64,000 nt of DNA from Diadema setosum (GCF_964275005.1 NC_092685.1:12382913-12446912), one strand, 5' to 3'. Counted from the first letter of the stretch, positions 27,801 to 37,136 are shown. Notes: a model not told the origin generated them from the letters alone. Made by a program: numbers and translations.

Positions 27801-30800
27801 AAGAACAAGCTTTCGTCTGGTTTCTCTGCAACTATGCCCCTGTAGAGAAGTAAAAATAGTTGTTTCATACATATCATGATATATGCATATAAATTTATGT
27901 ATAATAACACACAATACTAATTATACATATCTATGAAGTCTCATTAATGAAGATTGTCTTATATGAGTTTGAGGTGACAAACAATGATGTCAAGTATCAA
28001 AACTCAATGCAATCGTAAAATTCGCTTTGTGTTTGATCTGTGTTGTGGGCTGTCAGGTACAGCCCTGTCGTGATTAATACAGTGACTGGGCTGTGTATAG
28101 TTAGTGTACAGTGTATTTACAGGTGTATGCTCAGGTACAGCCCTGTCGCAGTTAATACAGCGACTGGGCTGTGTATAGTTAGTGTACAGTGTATTTACAT
28201 GTGCATGCACAGCTCTGTCACATCATTACATGTATCACAGCAAGTCATGACTGGTACTCTTTGTGGTCTCAGTCTGGTCTCCTGGGCCCCCGGCCTCGGG
28301 CCCGGACTTAGGCCCCTGGCCTTGAGCCCGACCTTCGGCCCCTGGCCTCGAGCCCCCAGCCTTGGGTCCTTGGCCTCGGGCCCCTGGCCTTGGGGCCCCC
28401 AGCCTCCGGCCTCAGGCTTAGGCCATGGGTTTGGCCTTGGACCCAGCCTTTGGCCCGACCTTTGGTCCCAAGCCCTACTGTACATTGTATATGGTCTTTG
28501 TAATTTTCAGCTGCATTTTCAAGGCCATCGCCAATAAGACAAAACGATTTGTGATGTATAATACTGTATATGCCATATATTTTGCGAGTCTAAATTTTCG
28601 CGAATCGAGACTTCCCGACAATTTCGCGAGTGGTTAAATTCGCGATCGCGGAGTCGTGTACTGAATGGAGAAATGTGTATGCGTACGTCACATTCAAATC
28701 AGGATCAGAGTCAATATTTTCGCGTGTTCTTAATTTTGCTAATAGCAGCTGACTCTTGAAAATTGCGAAAATAAAAACCTCGCGAAATATTCGGCGTATA
28801 CAGTATATTACAGACTATCATCACAGAAGATATCATTGTGTTTGTGTATGTGTATGTATGATCTTGGTATGTGTTGAGACCAAAAGCATGAGGCATATGG
28901 AATCAAGCACATGAAAAGAATGAAAGGGACACAAATCAGCATCAGCACTGGTGATGGCCAAAGCAAGCTGATGTACAGACAGTACTGCTGATGCAGATTC
29001 TTCCATGTAATGTCATTTGCTCATGGGATGCATCATCCAGTCGAAACATTACCTCTGTGCTGGACAATTGGCATATGTAGTTCTAAGGCTTATTCAAGTC
29101 ATTTTACAATTAAATTGTATGCTGTATACTCTGACTACAGACAGGTCTACTGACCAAATGTTAATCAGCACTACAAAGCAGATACAGTATACACAGTGTA
29201 AGCACTGGCTTCACAGTTACAATGTACCAAGCATCCTGAATGCACCAGCCACATACCGGTAATGTAATGTAATAATGTAAGTTATTTGTATATTTCTCGC
29301 TGTATTGTTGGAAGAAAACACCACATTGGTAGCTAGAACTTGTTATTAAGAGTATGGTAGTTTACATGACTTGAAAAAATACCCCCCAAAAAAAAAAATA
29401 CTGAAAAAAAGTGCAAAAAATGGCGGGTGGGGTGGGGGTAAAGGAAAAGGAAAATTTAACCTGAAATATGGGTAAAAAGGTTAGCATCATTTGGAAGATT
29501 AGGTTTTACACTAAGATTATCATTATACTCCATTTCCTTGAACCCTAAAATATGGGGTTAGACACCAAAACCATCACAATAGACCACAAAATAGCCGAGT
29601 TATGGCCAAAAATGTCTTTTTAGAGCTGAAACGGTGGCCATCTTGGATTTTTTACGATTTCCGATTTTTCACATTTTTTTGTTCTTTTTATCAAAAATAG
29701 TGTCAGTAGGCACAAAGTCATCAAACTAAGGTGTGATGAGCATGTTCTGAAAATGTGACCTAAAATTGACCCTCTATAGCCCACCTCTAATACTATGGTA
29801 TACAATATTATATATTTATGACTATGACAATGAAATGTCAAACTGGTATTCCATCATCATGTCAAGAATGATTTGAATTGGTTTGTTTTACATGGCCACT
29901 AAGGAAGCAATATAATGTTTGGGAGCAAGCAAACAAGGGGCCAACTGATTAAAGTCAACTCTGAAGGACTACACAATTACCTGTAGGTCCCTTGCCTAGG
30001 GGATCCAAACCAGAGACCCCCGACTGAAAGTGTGTGCTCTTATCCAGTGAATCATGAGAGCTCGAGAGCTCCTCATGCACAATCAGCTACTGGTAACAGT
30101 AAAATTGGATATTTTCGCGCTTGTGCGGGTAAGAAGAGTTTCGCGTGTTTTTAAGTCTGCAGAATCAAGACATCCACGACTGGAACGTATGGCACGCAAA
30201 ATTATTCGCATGCATTTATTTTCGCTCTAGCTTCTGGTTGCGCGAAATGCGCGAAAATTCAAACATTCCAAAAATTTCCACTTTTACAGTAGTTTCTTGT
30301 ATCACACTCCAATATCTACATACAGTAAGGGTACCGGTTTTCGACACTTTAGCATATTTCCTTGTTTACCATCAATATTGCACCGTTTTACCTCGGAATT
30401 TCGACATGAAGTTGAGCTACAAAGGCCAATAATAATATGCCTTAAACGAATTCCAATTTGAATGCACTTGTGTTCAATTTTGGCGATTTCCGTCACGCCG
30501 TCGCTGGCATCAGATTTCGACACCCAGCATCATTTTTCGACACAATCACAGCGCGCATCACACAGAAATCACATGGCGCGTACAGTACGCGTACACTGCA
30601 TTGTGGACGCAAACTAGCAATCATACCGGCGCAAGAACTTGTTGTTTTCTCTATAACGTGTCTTGATATGGGAATGTCGAAATCTGGTGCCACATTCTCA
30701 AAGCCAACTCTTTCTACAAGTTTGCTCATTTATCACGAATTCAGCCATGAAATTACTAAAGATGATTATGAAATCAAATATCAAGATTTGGCAAACAAAC

Positions 30801-33800
30801 TGATACTAAAGCAAGATAACCGGCACGGGTGAATTTAATTTTACGGTGATGTATACAAAATGCGTCATATTGTTTTGAACCCCTAAAAATGGCTGACATT
30901 AACATTTCTGCTGACACTGTGTTGCTTTTCTCCTAAATATTCTACCGTCAGATTATGATGACAAGTGACAAACGGTGTTTATATAAGACTAGAAATGTGA
31001 TTGATAACTTGGTTGATTGCTGAAGTCAGACGTTTGTATTGAGTATAAAATTTTATAAGAATTATCTGCTGGGTGTCGAAATCTGGGTCCTGTTGAAAAC
31101 TGGTGCACTAACGGTACAAACCAATGAGATCTGTTTCCCCCTTTTCCTCCTTTGTTTTGTCTACGTGTATTTTCTGCAGATCATTCTGGTGCATCATTTG
31201 ACTACAAAACATTGCCCATCAATAAAGTGCAGTGCCACAACAAAAATGACAGGCAACCGGAAAACCAAAAATGCTCCTGGTGGAAATGGTGCACCTCTAT
31301 AGAAAAATGAAAAGAATATTTAACGGCAGTGTATACAACCACACGCGTGTGTCTTTACCATCCAGCCACATGAGTGTGGTTGTAGCCATGGCCCGAGTCG
31401 CTGGATACAGCCACACTCGTGTGTAATGTATGTATGGTTGAGGGGTCTAGATATCGCGCACGAAAATTTGAAATGCTCTTATAATAGAAGTTATTCCATA
31501 ATCGTACCTGAATTTCTCAATGAATATCACGAAAATGCAGAAAAATCACCTCCCAGAATCTCCCGATGATACGATGACGGAGTAGTGCGCTGTCGCCGTT
31601 TGTATGTCAGACTTTTTTTTATGCGTTCAATTTCTCGGGGTATGTAAAGATCGCGCAGCTGCCCTCTGTAGTTTCATGCGTGAAAGTGTCTGCCCCTCTG
31701 CGGCTGTAACGTGCTCCTGCTTTCGTAGAATATTTTTTCACTTGATATTAAATTTGTCTCTGTTAAGCAACAGCAGTTTTACCTAACTTGTGTATATTAT
31801 TGTTATTATTATTATATGTGTTATTGTTATTATTATTGTCATTATTATTATTGTTTTTATTATTATCACCACCACGATCATCGATCATCATAATCATCAT
31901 CATCATTATCATTTTCATTATTATTATCACTTCCACCACCATCATCATTTTATCATTCTTATTATCTTATTATTATTTTTATCATTGATATTTTCATAAT
32001 CGTTAATGATTTTCCTTTATAAAGTTTATTTTCATAATCATTAATGATTTTCATTTATAAAGTTTTCTTACAATATTTCTAATCACTTTAACCAATACAC
32101 GTAATATAAAATGGAAAAAAGTAAAATATGAACAGGGAGGTCTCACACCTCCCTGATATGAACATATATTTTGTGTGTGTGTGTTTGTGTGTGTGCTTAC
32201 CCATTCGTCACCCTCTCATTTTCGTCACCCATTTGTCACACTCTCATCTAATTTGTTTTCTTCAGTATCATTATGGCCCTCCCCTGTCACAAATACATCA
32301 CAAGTTAGCGCAAGAAATCACAAACAAATTCAAATTGAAATCACACTTCAACTTTGATAGACTGAAATATTTATTCCTTTGTAATATTATAATCGTTGTG
32401 TTAAAATTTGACTTAAAACAACATTTATTAACAGTATTTCAGCGTAGCTGGCAGCATACATTGTTCTTGTGTATGATGACGTCACGTGGTAAACGATCGA
32501 TCGAACAAATTACGAATTCTATCGACTACGAACGAGACAAGCGAGACGACACGTCTAGGCTACAACATCCTTAGAACAGATTTTAAGGGAAGGTAGGTTT
32601 GTACAAGGTAAAAAATTGGAAATTTAGTGGAAAATTTGTTGGAAATCAAAATTTCTTACCTGCTTCCTTCTCATGTTGAGCGGTAAGTCAGGTATGTTTA
32701 TTCCATGGGCGTATCGGCAAATTTTGCGCTTAGTCCTACGCGTAATATCGCTTGCTATACGCAGTTACGCTATGCGCGATCATTAGGTCCCTGCGCGAGA
32801 CCTAGTACCCTTACTATACATAGGGATACACACACGGTACGGAGAAGAGGATGGCTGTGCGTGCATGTCAAACACGTAAACGCCACACAATCGGCTTGCT
32901 CACAAAGTGATGAAAGTAACCTCATTTTCATACCTTCTAATATTGTTATTTTACAAATATATTTTTCGCTCCATTCTCATCGTGTTTGCTTGATATGATG
33001 GGTTTAGAATTAATAGCAAAGTTGCAACTGCCGCTAAATTGGGGGACTTTGGATTGACATCGCTAAACTGCTGGTGGTGTGCTAGCGATCGCTCAGCGCA
33101 GCTACAGCCTAGCCAGCGCAGTTGTGCCGCCCACCGCGCCCGCCCCAGCAGGGACCCGGACCCGCGCGCCGGCTGCTTGTGTACGCTGGATCGTGGATGC
33201 GCGATTTGCGAGTACCCGAACGAACGAAGGCGAAGTCTCAATAACGACACGATGTATCAAAATCAATTGTAACATTAATTCACCTCATCAAATCAAGAAA
33301 ATGAGAATAAAGTCAGAAATGAAAAAAAAAAATATTTGTCCAGATGGTGTGATAGTATTAGATGGGATTAATCTAGGAGGCAGGTTCATGTTCATCGCTT
33401 TGCTGTGGTGCATGATCGCGTGTTGACATGATGTGGCCGGCCACACACACATTCCCGCTACGCAATAAAAAGCTTCTTCGTGTGTGTGAATGTACATTAC
33501 ACACAAGTGTGGCTGTATCCAGCAACTAGGGCCATGGCTACAACCACACTCGTGTGGCTGGATGGTAAAGACACACGCGTGTGGTTGTATACGTGGCTGT
33601 AGTATATAAAGACTAAAGTAGAGCACACGCTGGAAATATGATGAAGCAGCCTCCGCAGTATAAAGAAACACATGGATAACAATCAATGAAAATTATTGTA
33701 ACCTCTGCTCTGATTGACTAAAAATATTTTATTTGGCATATGAATGACATACATTGTAAATGTAACATTATCATTGATTATTAAATGACCAATTACCTGA

Positions 33801-34236
33801 TCCCTGATGACTACAAATCAAATGATGACAGAAAATGCTCGTCGTCATTAAACATAATATTATGGCTTTAAAGCAGGATAAGGTAGTCATATCGGGGGAA
33901 AAAGTTGGCTTGCACGTGATCGATCTCGGAGGACAGGAGGAGATGGAGGACAGGAGGAGATAGAGGATCGAGGACAAGTTAGAGCTTATCCTCTTACGTC
34001 AAACGCAATATGTGGGACTGAACAGATTGCGATCAGTCTTGTGTCCGACATAAAAGTTAAAAATGATCTGTGAAGTAAGAAAACACAATGACTCACCCAG
34101 TCCTAAGCTGCATACGTTGATCTTCAATGAATTCTTCAACATCTTTAATATTTGAATGTTTCCTCCATGCTTTCTTCCTATTTTTCGCAACCCTCTTTCT
34201 CTTCACGTGCTGCGTGGTCGCTGTGTCGGACGCCAT
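18827..34236 (-). CDS. NOP53: NOP53 (GLTSCR2) ribosome biogenesis factor, 12 coding exons, 449 aa
   Basis: Coding exons in transcript order: 34236-34097, 27839-27775, 26684-26603, 26138-25924, 25524-25430, 25008-24913, 24261-24157, 23431-23258, 22479-22304, 21707-21641, 20880-20804, 18884-18827. Every junction is GT-AG, all phases agree, and the sum is 1350 nt ending in TAA (449 residues; human NOP53 is 478). Recognisable blocks: basic N-terminus (KRKRVAKNRKKAWRKHSN), LFFVD at residues 58-62, PFYDLW-like RATYDLWDAAS near residue 160, PGASYNPSFEDHQ at about 219-231, a long charged helical region in exons 7-9, and the C-terminal DRYNSLEKRNLVAPR block matching [15 protein letters not shown] of human NOP53. 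The family is nucleolar, acts on pre-60S particles and docks the Mtr4/exosome for ITS2 processing. The start ATG has a good context (AAAATGG). Intron 1 is the largest, 6.3 kb. Confidence 0.95.
19015..20046. mobile_element. About 1.03 kb foldback element with TTAA ends, in NOP53 intron 11
   Basis: The left end (TTAAAGATAATAAAAAG) is the reverse complement of the right end, and the arms continue as imperfect inverted repeats for over 400 bp each. They meet around a short spacer near 19,460-19,540. The right arm carries an extra piece (about 19,850-19,915) that is itself bounded by GTTTCGTAC and GTACGAAAC. Both ends sit at TTAA. No coding capacity is seen, so it is best called a non-autonomous DNA element. 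Confidence 0.8.
20581..20722. repeat. 75-bp tandem duplication in NOP53 intron 11
   Basis: Two copies begin TTAGTTACATTTCAGAGAAC at 20581 and 20656 and stay alike with a handful of differences to about 20722. Confidence 0.9.
20804..20880 (-). CDS. NOP53: NOP53 coding exon 11
   Basis: 77 nt encoding PDGSLIADRYNSLEKRNLVA then PRIWKK, equivalent to [27 protein letters not shown]. This C-terminal block is conserved in the family. Acceptor TCACAG|CCTG, donor AAGAA|GTGAGT, phase 0 in and 2 out. Confidence 0.94.
21641..21707 (-). CDS. NOP53: NOP53 coding exon 10
   Basis: 67 nt encoding YEELPIPVKRSTQLVGSLKD then LR, equivalent to [21 protein letters not shown]. Acceptor CCCCAG|ATATG, donor CTCAGG|GTATCC, phase 2 in and 0 out. 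Confidence 0.93.
22244..22262. repeat. Short (AAAC)n run in NOP53 intron 9
   Basis: Four to five AAAC units followed by imperfect copies, about 40 nt inside the intron downstream of the exon 9 donor. Confidence 0.85.
22304..22479 (-). CDS. NOP53: NOP53 coding exon 9
   Basis: 176 nt encoding LKRAKAEKAGKMRMNAVYRL, RALKKEIKVREAKTTAKIAA and RKAKEAQQRGKTKRLGRYK. A strongly basic helical stretch ending in LGRYK, equivalent to LGRLK of human NOP53. Acceptor ACTAG|CTTAAG, donor TACAA|GTATCC, phase 0 in and 2 out. Codons are GC-rich against AT-rich introns. Confidence 0.95.
23258..23431 (-). CDS. NOP53: NOP53 coding exon 8
   Basis: 174 nt, phase 0-0. Begins NNFMTEMSAGLLDGVSREER, passes through an acidic patch (ASEDEGEGS) and ends ERRKTRRQRNKEREIKAQ. 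This parallels the acidic then arginine-rich segment of human NOP53 (LCEGLLEESDGEGE, then TEQQRRREKA). The acceptor polypyrimidine tract is a (CT)n run. Confidence 0.93.
24157..24261 (-). CDS. NOP53: NOP53 coding exon 7
   Basis: 105 nt, phase 0-0. Encodes ELIQKAINVELERQKKEDKI and ERWHKFKKISKREAE, matching the family's helical [20 protein letters not shown] segment. Acceptor ATGCAG|GAA, donor GCTGAG|GTGAGT. Confidence 0.94.
24913..25008 (-). CDS. NOP53: NOP53 coding exon 6, most conserved block
   Basis: 96 nt, phase 0 at both ends. Encodes LPKTYHNRPSEFNAVEVVHP followed by GASYNPSFEDHQ. The GASYNPSFEDHQ string is identical to human NOP53 as I recall it and is the strongest single identifier of the gene. 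Acceptor ATGCAG|CTGC, donor CACCAG|GTAAGA. Confidence 0.96.
25430..25524 (-). CDS. NOP53: NOP53 coding exon 5
   Basis: 95 nt encoding TPVDGTESTSTKAREAEPNE and HFLRITRKTRKK. This is a variable linker in the family, and the placement rests mainly on splice signals and phase. Acceptor CCCCAG|CTCC, donor AAAAAG|GTGAGC, phase 1 in and 0 out. Confidence 0.9.
25924..26138 (-). CDS. NOP53: NOP53 coding exon 4
   Basis: 215 nt, residues about 96-167. Rich in K/R/E (RPARKSKLQQRLEREDKLG, SAKRRKVLSAKQASERSNK) and ending ATYDLWDAAS, the equivalent of PFYDLWASDN in human NOP53. Acceptor ATGCAG|ACC, donor GCCA|GTAAGT. Confidence 0.94.
26538..26596. repeat. (AAAC)n microsatellite abutting the NOP53 exon 3 donor
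   Basis: About 14 AAAC units on the plus strand, read as UUUG repeats in the NOP53 pre-mRNA, starting only a few bases inside intron 3. Confidence 0.97.
26603..26684 (-). CDS. NOP53: NOP53 coding exon 3
   Basis: 82 nt encoding DSSKKSQQKPLKYERKLLPD and PNIPLARK. Acceptor TTGTAG|ATTCC, donor AGAAA|GTAAGT. A run of TTTG repeats follows directly downstream of the donor (see findings). Phase 1 in, phase 2 out, consistent with both neighbours. Confidence 0.92.
27250..27510. mobile_element. About 260-bp foldback MITE in NOP53 intron 2
   Basis: The left arm (AACCATGGACAAAGACC at about 27276, then GGCATGGCCTATTT) pairs with the right arm (GGTCTTTGTCCATGGTT). The centre holds perfect small palindromes TTTCGTTACGAAA and TTTCGTAACGAAA. 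No open reading frame. Target-site duplications are not clear. Confidence 0.75.
27775..27839 (-). CDS. NOP53: NOP53 coding exon 2 with exosome-docking motif
   Basis: 65 nt, residues 47-68 (GGIVAEKPDESLFFVDKKQP). Contains LFFVD, which fits the arch-interaction motif LFX(hydrophobic)D known from Nop53 for binding the Mtr4 arch. Acceptor CTACAG|GGGC, donor CAAG|GTAAAG, phase 2 in and phase 1 out. Confidence 0.93.
28057..28212. repeat. 78-bp tandem duplication in NOP53 intron 1
   Basis: Two copies begin GTACAGCCCTGTCG at 28057 and 28135. Each copy can form a hairpin (ACAGCCC with GGGCTGT). Copies differ by a few substitutions, mostly at CpG or TpG positions. Confidence 0.9.
28272..28475. repeat. 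GC-rich degenerate minisatellite
   Basis: About 200 bp of imperfect repeats of GGCCTCGGGCCC / GGCCCCTGGCCTT words, far above the local GC content. The open frames across it are by-products of the G/C repeat. Confidence 0.85.
28562..28805. mobile_element. TTCGCG-type foldback MITE, CpG-rich copy
   Basis: Starts TACTGTATATGCC and ends GGCGTATACAGTA, so the termini are inverted. The interior is rich in TTTCGCG / CGCGAA words. Related to the copy at 16,957. Located in NOP53 intron 1. Confidence 0.75.
30096..30291. mobile_element. Probable third TTCGCG-type foldback element
   Basis: Bounded by ACAGTAAAATTGG on the left and TTTTACAGTA on the right, with many TTTTCGCG / CGCGAAA words inside. Assignment to the same family rests on motif content; overall alignment to the 28,562 copy is weak. 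Confidence 0.45.
30321..31112. mobile_element. Inverted-repeat element with repeated TTTCGACA words
   Basis: The left end (GTACCGGTTTTCGACA) and right end (TGTTGAAAACTGGTGCAC, then GGTAC) are imperfect inverted repeats. Inside, AGATTTCGACACCCAGCA (about 30,512) recurs inverted at about 31,068. TTTCGACA occurs four times forward and twice reversed. Located in NOP53 intron 1. Exact ends are uncertain. Confidence 0.5.
31790..31990. repeat. (ATT)n/(ATC)n compound microsatellite
   Basis: Interspersed TTA, TCA and ACC trinucleotides over 200 bp inside the long-TIR element. The overlapping open frames are repeat artefacts. Confidence 0.95.
33040..33240. other. CpG-rich patch inside the long-TIR element
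   Basis: About 200 bp with dense CpG (GCTAGCGATCGCTCAGCGC, CCCGCGCGCCGGC words) in AT-rich surroundings. It could be a promoter-like or formerly coding segment carried by the element. No protein family recognised in any frame. Confidence 0.4.
34097..34236 (-). CDS. NOP53: NOP53 coding exon 1
   Basis: Starts at ATG (34234-34236) and encodes residues 1-46 plus two bases of codon 47. The peptide begins MASDTATTQHVKRKRVAKN and ends EEFIEDQRMQLRTG, matching the family's basic N-terminus and its VDQFLEDVRLQERTSG segment. The donor reads ACTGG|GTGAGT. Confidence 0.93.
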
Positions 34237-34986
34237 TTTTAAAGTTTCTGCTAGTCTTGCAAGCAGTCGTAGCGTATAAAACTACAGACTTTTGTAACTA
34301 AAAAACAAAACAAAACAAAAAAACACGGTACTGAAGTATAGCCCTTGTGGCCGAGTTGTGTTCCTGTAGATCTGCACTTTCGCTTTTTAACCTTCGGCAA
34401 ACGTATAAAGAAACAGATCTGAAATGATATTTTGAGATATAAAAGATGATCCGATAAATGTGTACTTGAACCCATGGCATGCATGATCTTCATCTGCATC
34501 TCTATTTATGTGTGAATACACTTTGCGATGATTGATTTCCTTTACTCTAATTTTCATGACTTGCAATGTAGCATCATAACAATATATCAATAGTAATAAC
34601 AGTAAAAACAAAATACTGCTGCTAATTATTATAATAACAGAAGATTATATCGTCATGAAGATGGATAACAATCATGACGATCAAATACCAGCTGAATATC
34701 AGCGTTAATTATAACATAATCATCATAATACAATCACACTAGGCTACGCACTGTAATGAGTCGAACTGTACTATCACGCAGAGATGCTATGGCTTAATTC
34801 TGTAAAATGCAATCTATCTTTATAAGTTTTCCCGCCCAACTTCATCAGAATTTCATTCAAATTCATGAACAGGCGTTCAAGGTCGAACGACTTTGGTCAA
34901 CTCACTGCTGTCAATGTTCATGTCAAGGAGCATGTATGTGTGTGATTACTGCGCCAACGCCGTTCTCGATAAATGGTAGCATTGGC

Positions 34987-35150
34987 GGCTCCAGGCGGGG
35001 TGCACCGGGCGCCCCCTAATTTTTTTTTTTTTGTTGTTGTTGTTAAAACAAAAGAAATTAAAAAGAAAAAAAGGGGGGGGCGTGCACCGCCTCTAATTTT
35101 GTAAAGGCGTCCCCCCCCCCCCCCGCCCTTTACGGAATTTCTGGATCCGC
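34987..35150. mobile_element. hAT-like MITE, 164 bp
   Basis: The inverted ends GGCTCCAG / CTGGATCCGC are flanked by GCATTGGC (34979-34986) and CCATTGGC (35151-35158), an 8-bp target-site duplication with one mismatch. 8-bp duplications are typical of hAT elements. The interior is T-, A- and C/G-homopolymer rich. Confidence 0.5.
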
Positions 35151-35356
35151 CCATTGGCTTGTCCACTATTCTATTTCACAGGTTTAGCCCCACCTCTTGG
35201 TGGCTGCTGGACCATCCCTGTGTCTACACTATTATGTTGCCACAATCTTAGCCGTAGACATATTTATTCCTACAGATCATATAGAGTTCCTGCAGACTTG
35301 AAGATGAAGTGGAGTACGATGAATATCAACAGTATAAAAAAAAAAAAACCGCTGTC

Positions 35357-35359
<3 letters not shown>

Positions 35360-35392
<33 letters not shown>
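35360..35392. repeat. (TA)n microsatellite
   Basis: About 15 TA units, directly next to the TA-flanked MITE at 35,396. Confidence 0.95.
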
Positions 35393-35395
<3 letters not shown>

Positions 35396-35585
35396 CACTC
35401 TAAAAACACAAATGTTGAATTAGCATTTAAAAGGGCCGAGGAGTGACAACATTTTCAAAGTGTTGGTTTTCCTGCTAGATTCAACACTTAAAATGTTATC
35501 TTAAAAGTTGGATGCAACACTTCAAAAAATGCTGTCACTCCTCGGCCCTTTTAAATGTTGATTCAACATTTGCGTTTTTAGAGTG
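35396..35585. mobile_element. 190-bp foldback MITE with TA target site
   Basis: CACTCTAAAAACACAAATG at the left and CATTTGCGTTTTTAGAGTG at the right are inverted repeats extending through AGGGCCGAGGAGTGAC. TA flanks both sides (35394-35395, 35586-35587), as in Tc1/mariner-type insertions. No coding capacity. Confidence 0.85.
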
Positions 35586-35621
35586 TATATATAAGCTTAT
35601 CAGTGTGTGAGTTTGAATTCT

Positions 35622-36671
35622 TTAAAGCCCCCGTTCCACTATGCCGTTCTCGCTACGATTTGACAATTTTCTCAAGTCGGGAAGGATCGGGTAAAACCTG
35701 AGCCGATCTGGACACAGTACGATGTTAGAACGCTCCAAGTACGCTGCAGTTACGACTACCAAGTGCTTGCTACGCTCATACTACGATGATCGGGAATGAG
35801 ACATTACGATCTCTGCCGCTGCCGGTACGCTTTAGAACGATGTAGCTACGCTGTCAGTGCGATGTTGCCGATGTTATCCGATCAATGCACGCTGTACCTA
35901 CGCTCTGAACGATCTATACGATCTTATCACGCTGTTACCCCGTTCAGAGAGCTGAAAAGTGCCCGATGTGCCACGATGTACCCCGATTCGACTGTCGGTC
36001 TGCAGTCAGTCAACTTATTAGCATGCAGAACCGAAGAAATATACTGTGGACCCCGAAGAGGCTCCTCAACTCACGGTACTTTTGCATGCACAATGCATAT
36101 TGTATAAACAAAGACGTGCTGATTTTTCCAAGATTTCTTGATGTCCTTGCTTCCTCCAGTTGTAGATGATTTCATATTCCTCAAAATTCTGCTATGTCCT
36201 CTTCCTCCTCTTTCAGCACCACGTGCAGTCTCTCTTTCTTCGCCTTTTGGGTAGCTGCTTCGCTGCTTTCTTCTCTTCTTTTTCTTCATCTCTTCTTCTT
36301 CTTCGAAAATTACAGCTAAAATTATTTCCCGTTCTTGTGCCGATGTTACTACGCTCAGAAAGACTTTGTTACGCTCATCCCGCTGCGTTTACGCCGTCAC
36401 TACGCTCTCCCCGCTGCGTTTACGCTGTCACTACACTCTCCGCGCTTGCCGTACGATTAAAAATATGTCAATTTTGATCGGGGAGATCGGGAAGAAATTT
36501 TGAATCGGTTCAAAATTTCTTCCCGATCTGAAAAAATGCCCGCTCCAACCCCGACCTCCACACGCTGCTGCTACGATGCTTCCGATCCCCGTACGCTTTT
36601 GCCGCTCTCTCCCGATCTGCTAGATCGGGACAGATCGGGGTCCAAATCGTGATAGTGGAACGGGGGCTTAA
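35622..36671. mobile_element. 1.05 kb TTAA-bounded element made of TACGMT words
   Basis: The inverted ends GCCCCCGTTCCACTAT / ATAGTGGAACGGGGGC are flanked by TTAA at 35622-35625 and 36668-36671. The arms (35,640-36,000 and 36,340-36,660) are full of TACGCT, TACGAT and GATCGGG words, about 19 TACG(C/A) instances, in CpG-rich sequence. A central region of about 330 bp lacks them and is T/C-rich. No transposase recognised; non-autonomous. Confidence 0.8.
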
Positions 36672-37064
36672 CGTTCATCGGGGCGGTGCAGGTGCGAATT
36701 TAGATACACGTCGGGCACTTTTTGAACACGCTTTTTACATACATTTCTGTGAGAAAATCGTGAAATCCCAAGCTGGTAAAACTCAGTTGAATGAACTAGT
36801 TAGCTTTCTGACTGTTGATCTTGGTGATCACTCAGATTCGCTCAAAATTGAATGATCGCATTGTGCAGTAGAATGCAATTCGATGAAAACGAAATTCCAA
36901 AATATGTATCGCTCTTCCTTCTTCGTATCTGTGTTTTTTTTTTTTTTTTTTTTTGCTGCCATAATTTCGCCCGCATTCATTAACAGATGAAAGTCTGTCG
37001 ATTTCAGAATGAAAATCTTGAACAATAATCATAAGGCTGCGTATTACATTCAATTCCCTCTATA

Positions 37065-37092
37065 CACACACACACACACGCACACACACACA

Positions 37093-37134
<42 letters not shown>
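37065..37134. repeat. (CA)n microsatellite
   Basis: About 33 CA units with a few ACGC and AAAC interruptions. Confidence 0.97.

Positions 37135-37136
<2 letters not shown>

Larger units (their letters stand above)
31331..33592. mobile_element. 2.26 kb element with 100-bp terminal inverted repeats
   Basis: 31331-31430 and 33493-33592 are inverted copies, 100 bp each with 4 mismatches by my alignment. The ends read GTATACAACCACACGCGTGT. Each arm contains three imperfect palindromes built on CCACAC..GTGTGG. TA, or the palindrome GTATAC, sits at both ends and could be the target site. The interior holds an ATT/ATC microsatellite and a CpG-rich patch (33,040-33,240). No transposase is recognised, so it is probably non-autonomous. 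Located in NOP53 intron 1. Confidence 0.8.

Noticed and set aside
28040-28537. 165-codon Gly/Pro/Leu/Trp-rich open frame
   Set aside because: Created by the GC-rich minisatellite and a tandem duplication; it lies in a NOP53 intron and has no splice support.
36071-36289. Lys/Arg-rich minus-strand open frame in the TACGMT element, considered as a transposase remnant
   Set aside because: Only simple CTT-rich sequence translated as K/R/E; no catalytic or DNA-binding motif seen.
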